49,412 nucleotides of DNA from Aedoeadaptatus coli (lineage in GTDB: Bacteria; Bacillota; Clostridia; Tissierellales; Peptoniphilaceae). This document shows, in pieces, positions 49,408 to 49,412 of this stretch. The stretch is from assembly GCF_900343085.1 (NCBI RefSeq), contig NZ_OPYI01000015.1, positions 741 through 50,152 of the forward strand, written 5' to 3'. Under the pieces are notes generated by a model, which saw only the letters and a list, made by a program, of their open reading frames with translations, was not told the origin of the DNA and did not search any database. Each line of letters opens with the position of its first letter. The first letter of the stretch is position 1. The position numbers were made by a program, and so were the translations under genes.

Positions 49408-49412
49408 GTGCA
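49408..49412 (+). CDS. Start of a gene continuing beyond the window
   Basis: GTG at 49408-49410 lies 8 nt after AAAGGAGG (49392-49399), an excellent ribosome binding site. Only two codons at most are inside the window, so nothing can be said of the product. Confidence 0.4.

Noticed and set aside
1-49412. CRISPR array, prophage, toxin-antitoxin or restriction system
   Set aside because: No regularly spaced repeats and no cas, phage structural, toxin or methylase genes could be recognised on either strand.

Overview
The window looks like a chromosomal segment of an anaerobic Firmicute (Clostridia/Tissierellia type, possibly Peptoniphilaceae). This is an inference from gene content: thiolase-crotonase-3-hydroxybutyryl-CoA dehydrogenase genes, rubrerythrin and ferritin, a class III fructose-1,6-bisphosphatase, a V-type ATPase, the tmk-pstA-holB-ricT cluster, and strong AGGAGG ribosome binding sites. 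Most of the segment is moderately GC-rich. The exceptions are a lower-GC insert at about 29.9-31.2 kb and an AT-rich spacer at about 44.2-44.5 kb. TTG and GTG start codons are frequent.

Layout. 0-1.5 kb holds an IS3-family element sitting at the tip of a long GC-rich hairpin. 1.7-4.9 kb is a minus-strand amino-acid ABC transporter operon (two permeases, ATPase, binding lipoprotein). It is preceded by a consensus promoter, a 35-codon leader peptide with 7 Cys in 11 residues, and a complete set of mutually exclusive RNA helices ending in an intrinsic terminator. I read this as a cysteine-sensing ribosome-mediated attenuator, and it is the most striking item in the window. 4.9-8.2 kb carries threonine aldolase, a CobD/HisC-type aminotransferase and a membrane-bound XRE regulator. 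8.2-9.0 kb has ferritin and a small upstream protein. 9.0-15.1 kb is a minus-strand housekeeping cluster: class V aminotransferase, tmk, two tandem PstA-type cyclic-di-AMP receptors, holB, ricT and a membrane-anchored alpha/beta hydrolase. 15.1-16.1 kb has rubrerythrin and a DUF4298 protein.

16.2-18.5 kb is a nested insertion. An IS150-type element with a 3-bp target duplication lies in the loop of an end hairpin of an IS200/IS605-type element. 18.5-21.4 kb is the thl-crt-hbd operon, followed by tRNA-Gly(CCC), apt, fbp and a DEAD-box helicase whose 5' leader contains its own terminator. 26.4-28.7 kb holds an XpaC/TelA gene pair. 28.7-29.8 kb has two paralogous HTH plus two-TM proteins. 29.9-31.3 kb is a foreign-looking stretch (IS end remnant, gene fragment, secreted SLH-like protein) bounded by copies of a palindromic repeat. 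31.4-35.0 kb has a Na/Pi cotransporter, an AGCS symporter and an unlisted 36-aa membrane peptide. 35.1-44.1 kb is a V-type ATPase operon (G-C-I-K-F-E-A-B-D) with a trailing NUDIX gene. 44.5-49.4 kb contains an Lrp/AsnC regulator, then hom and asd diverging from one symmetric promoter. A nitrilase-family and an M20 hydrolase gene follow asd.

Genes that probably work together: the Cys leader and the ABC operon (cyst(e)ine supply); thl-crt-hbd (C4 acyl-CoA synthesis); the V-ATPase operon; asd and hom (aspartate-family amino acids, with an Lrp regulator nearby); tmk-pstA-holB-ricT (nucleotide supply, replication and second-messenger sensing).
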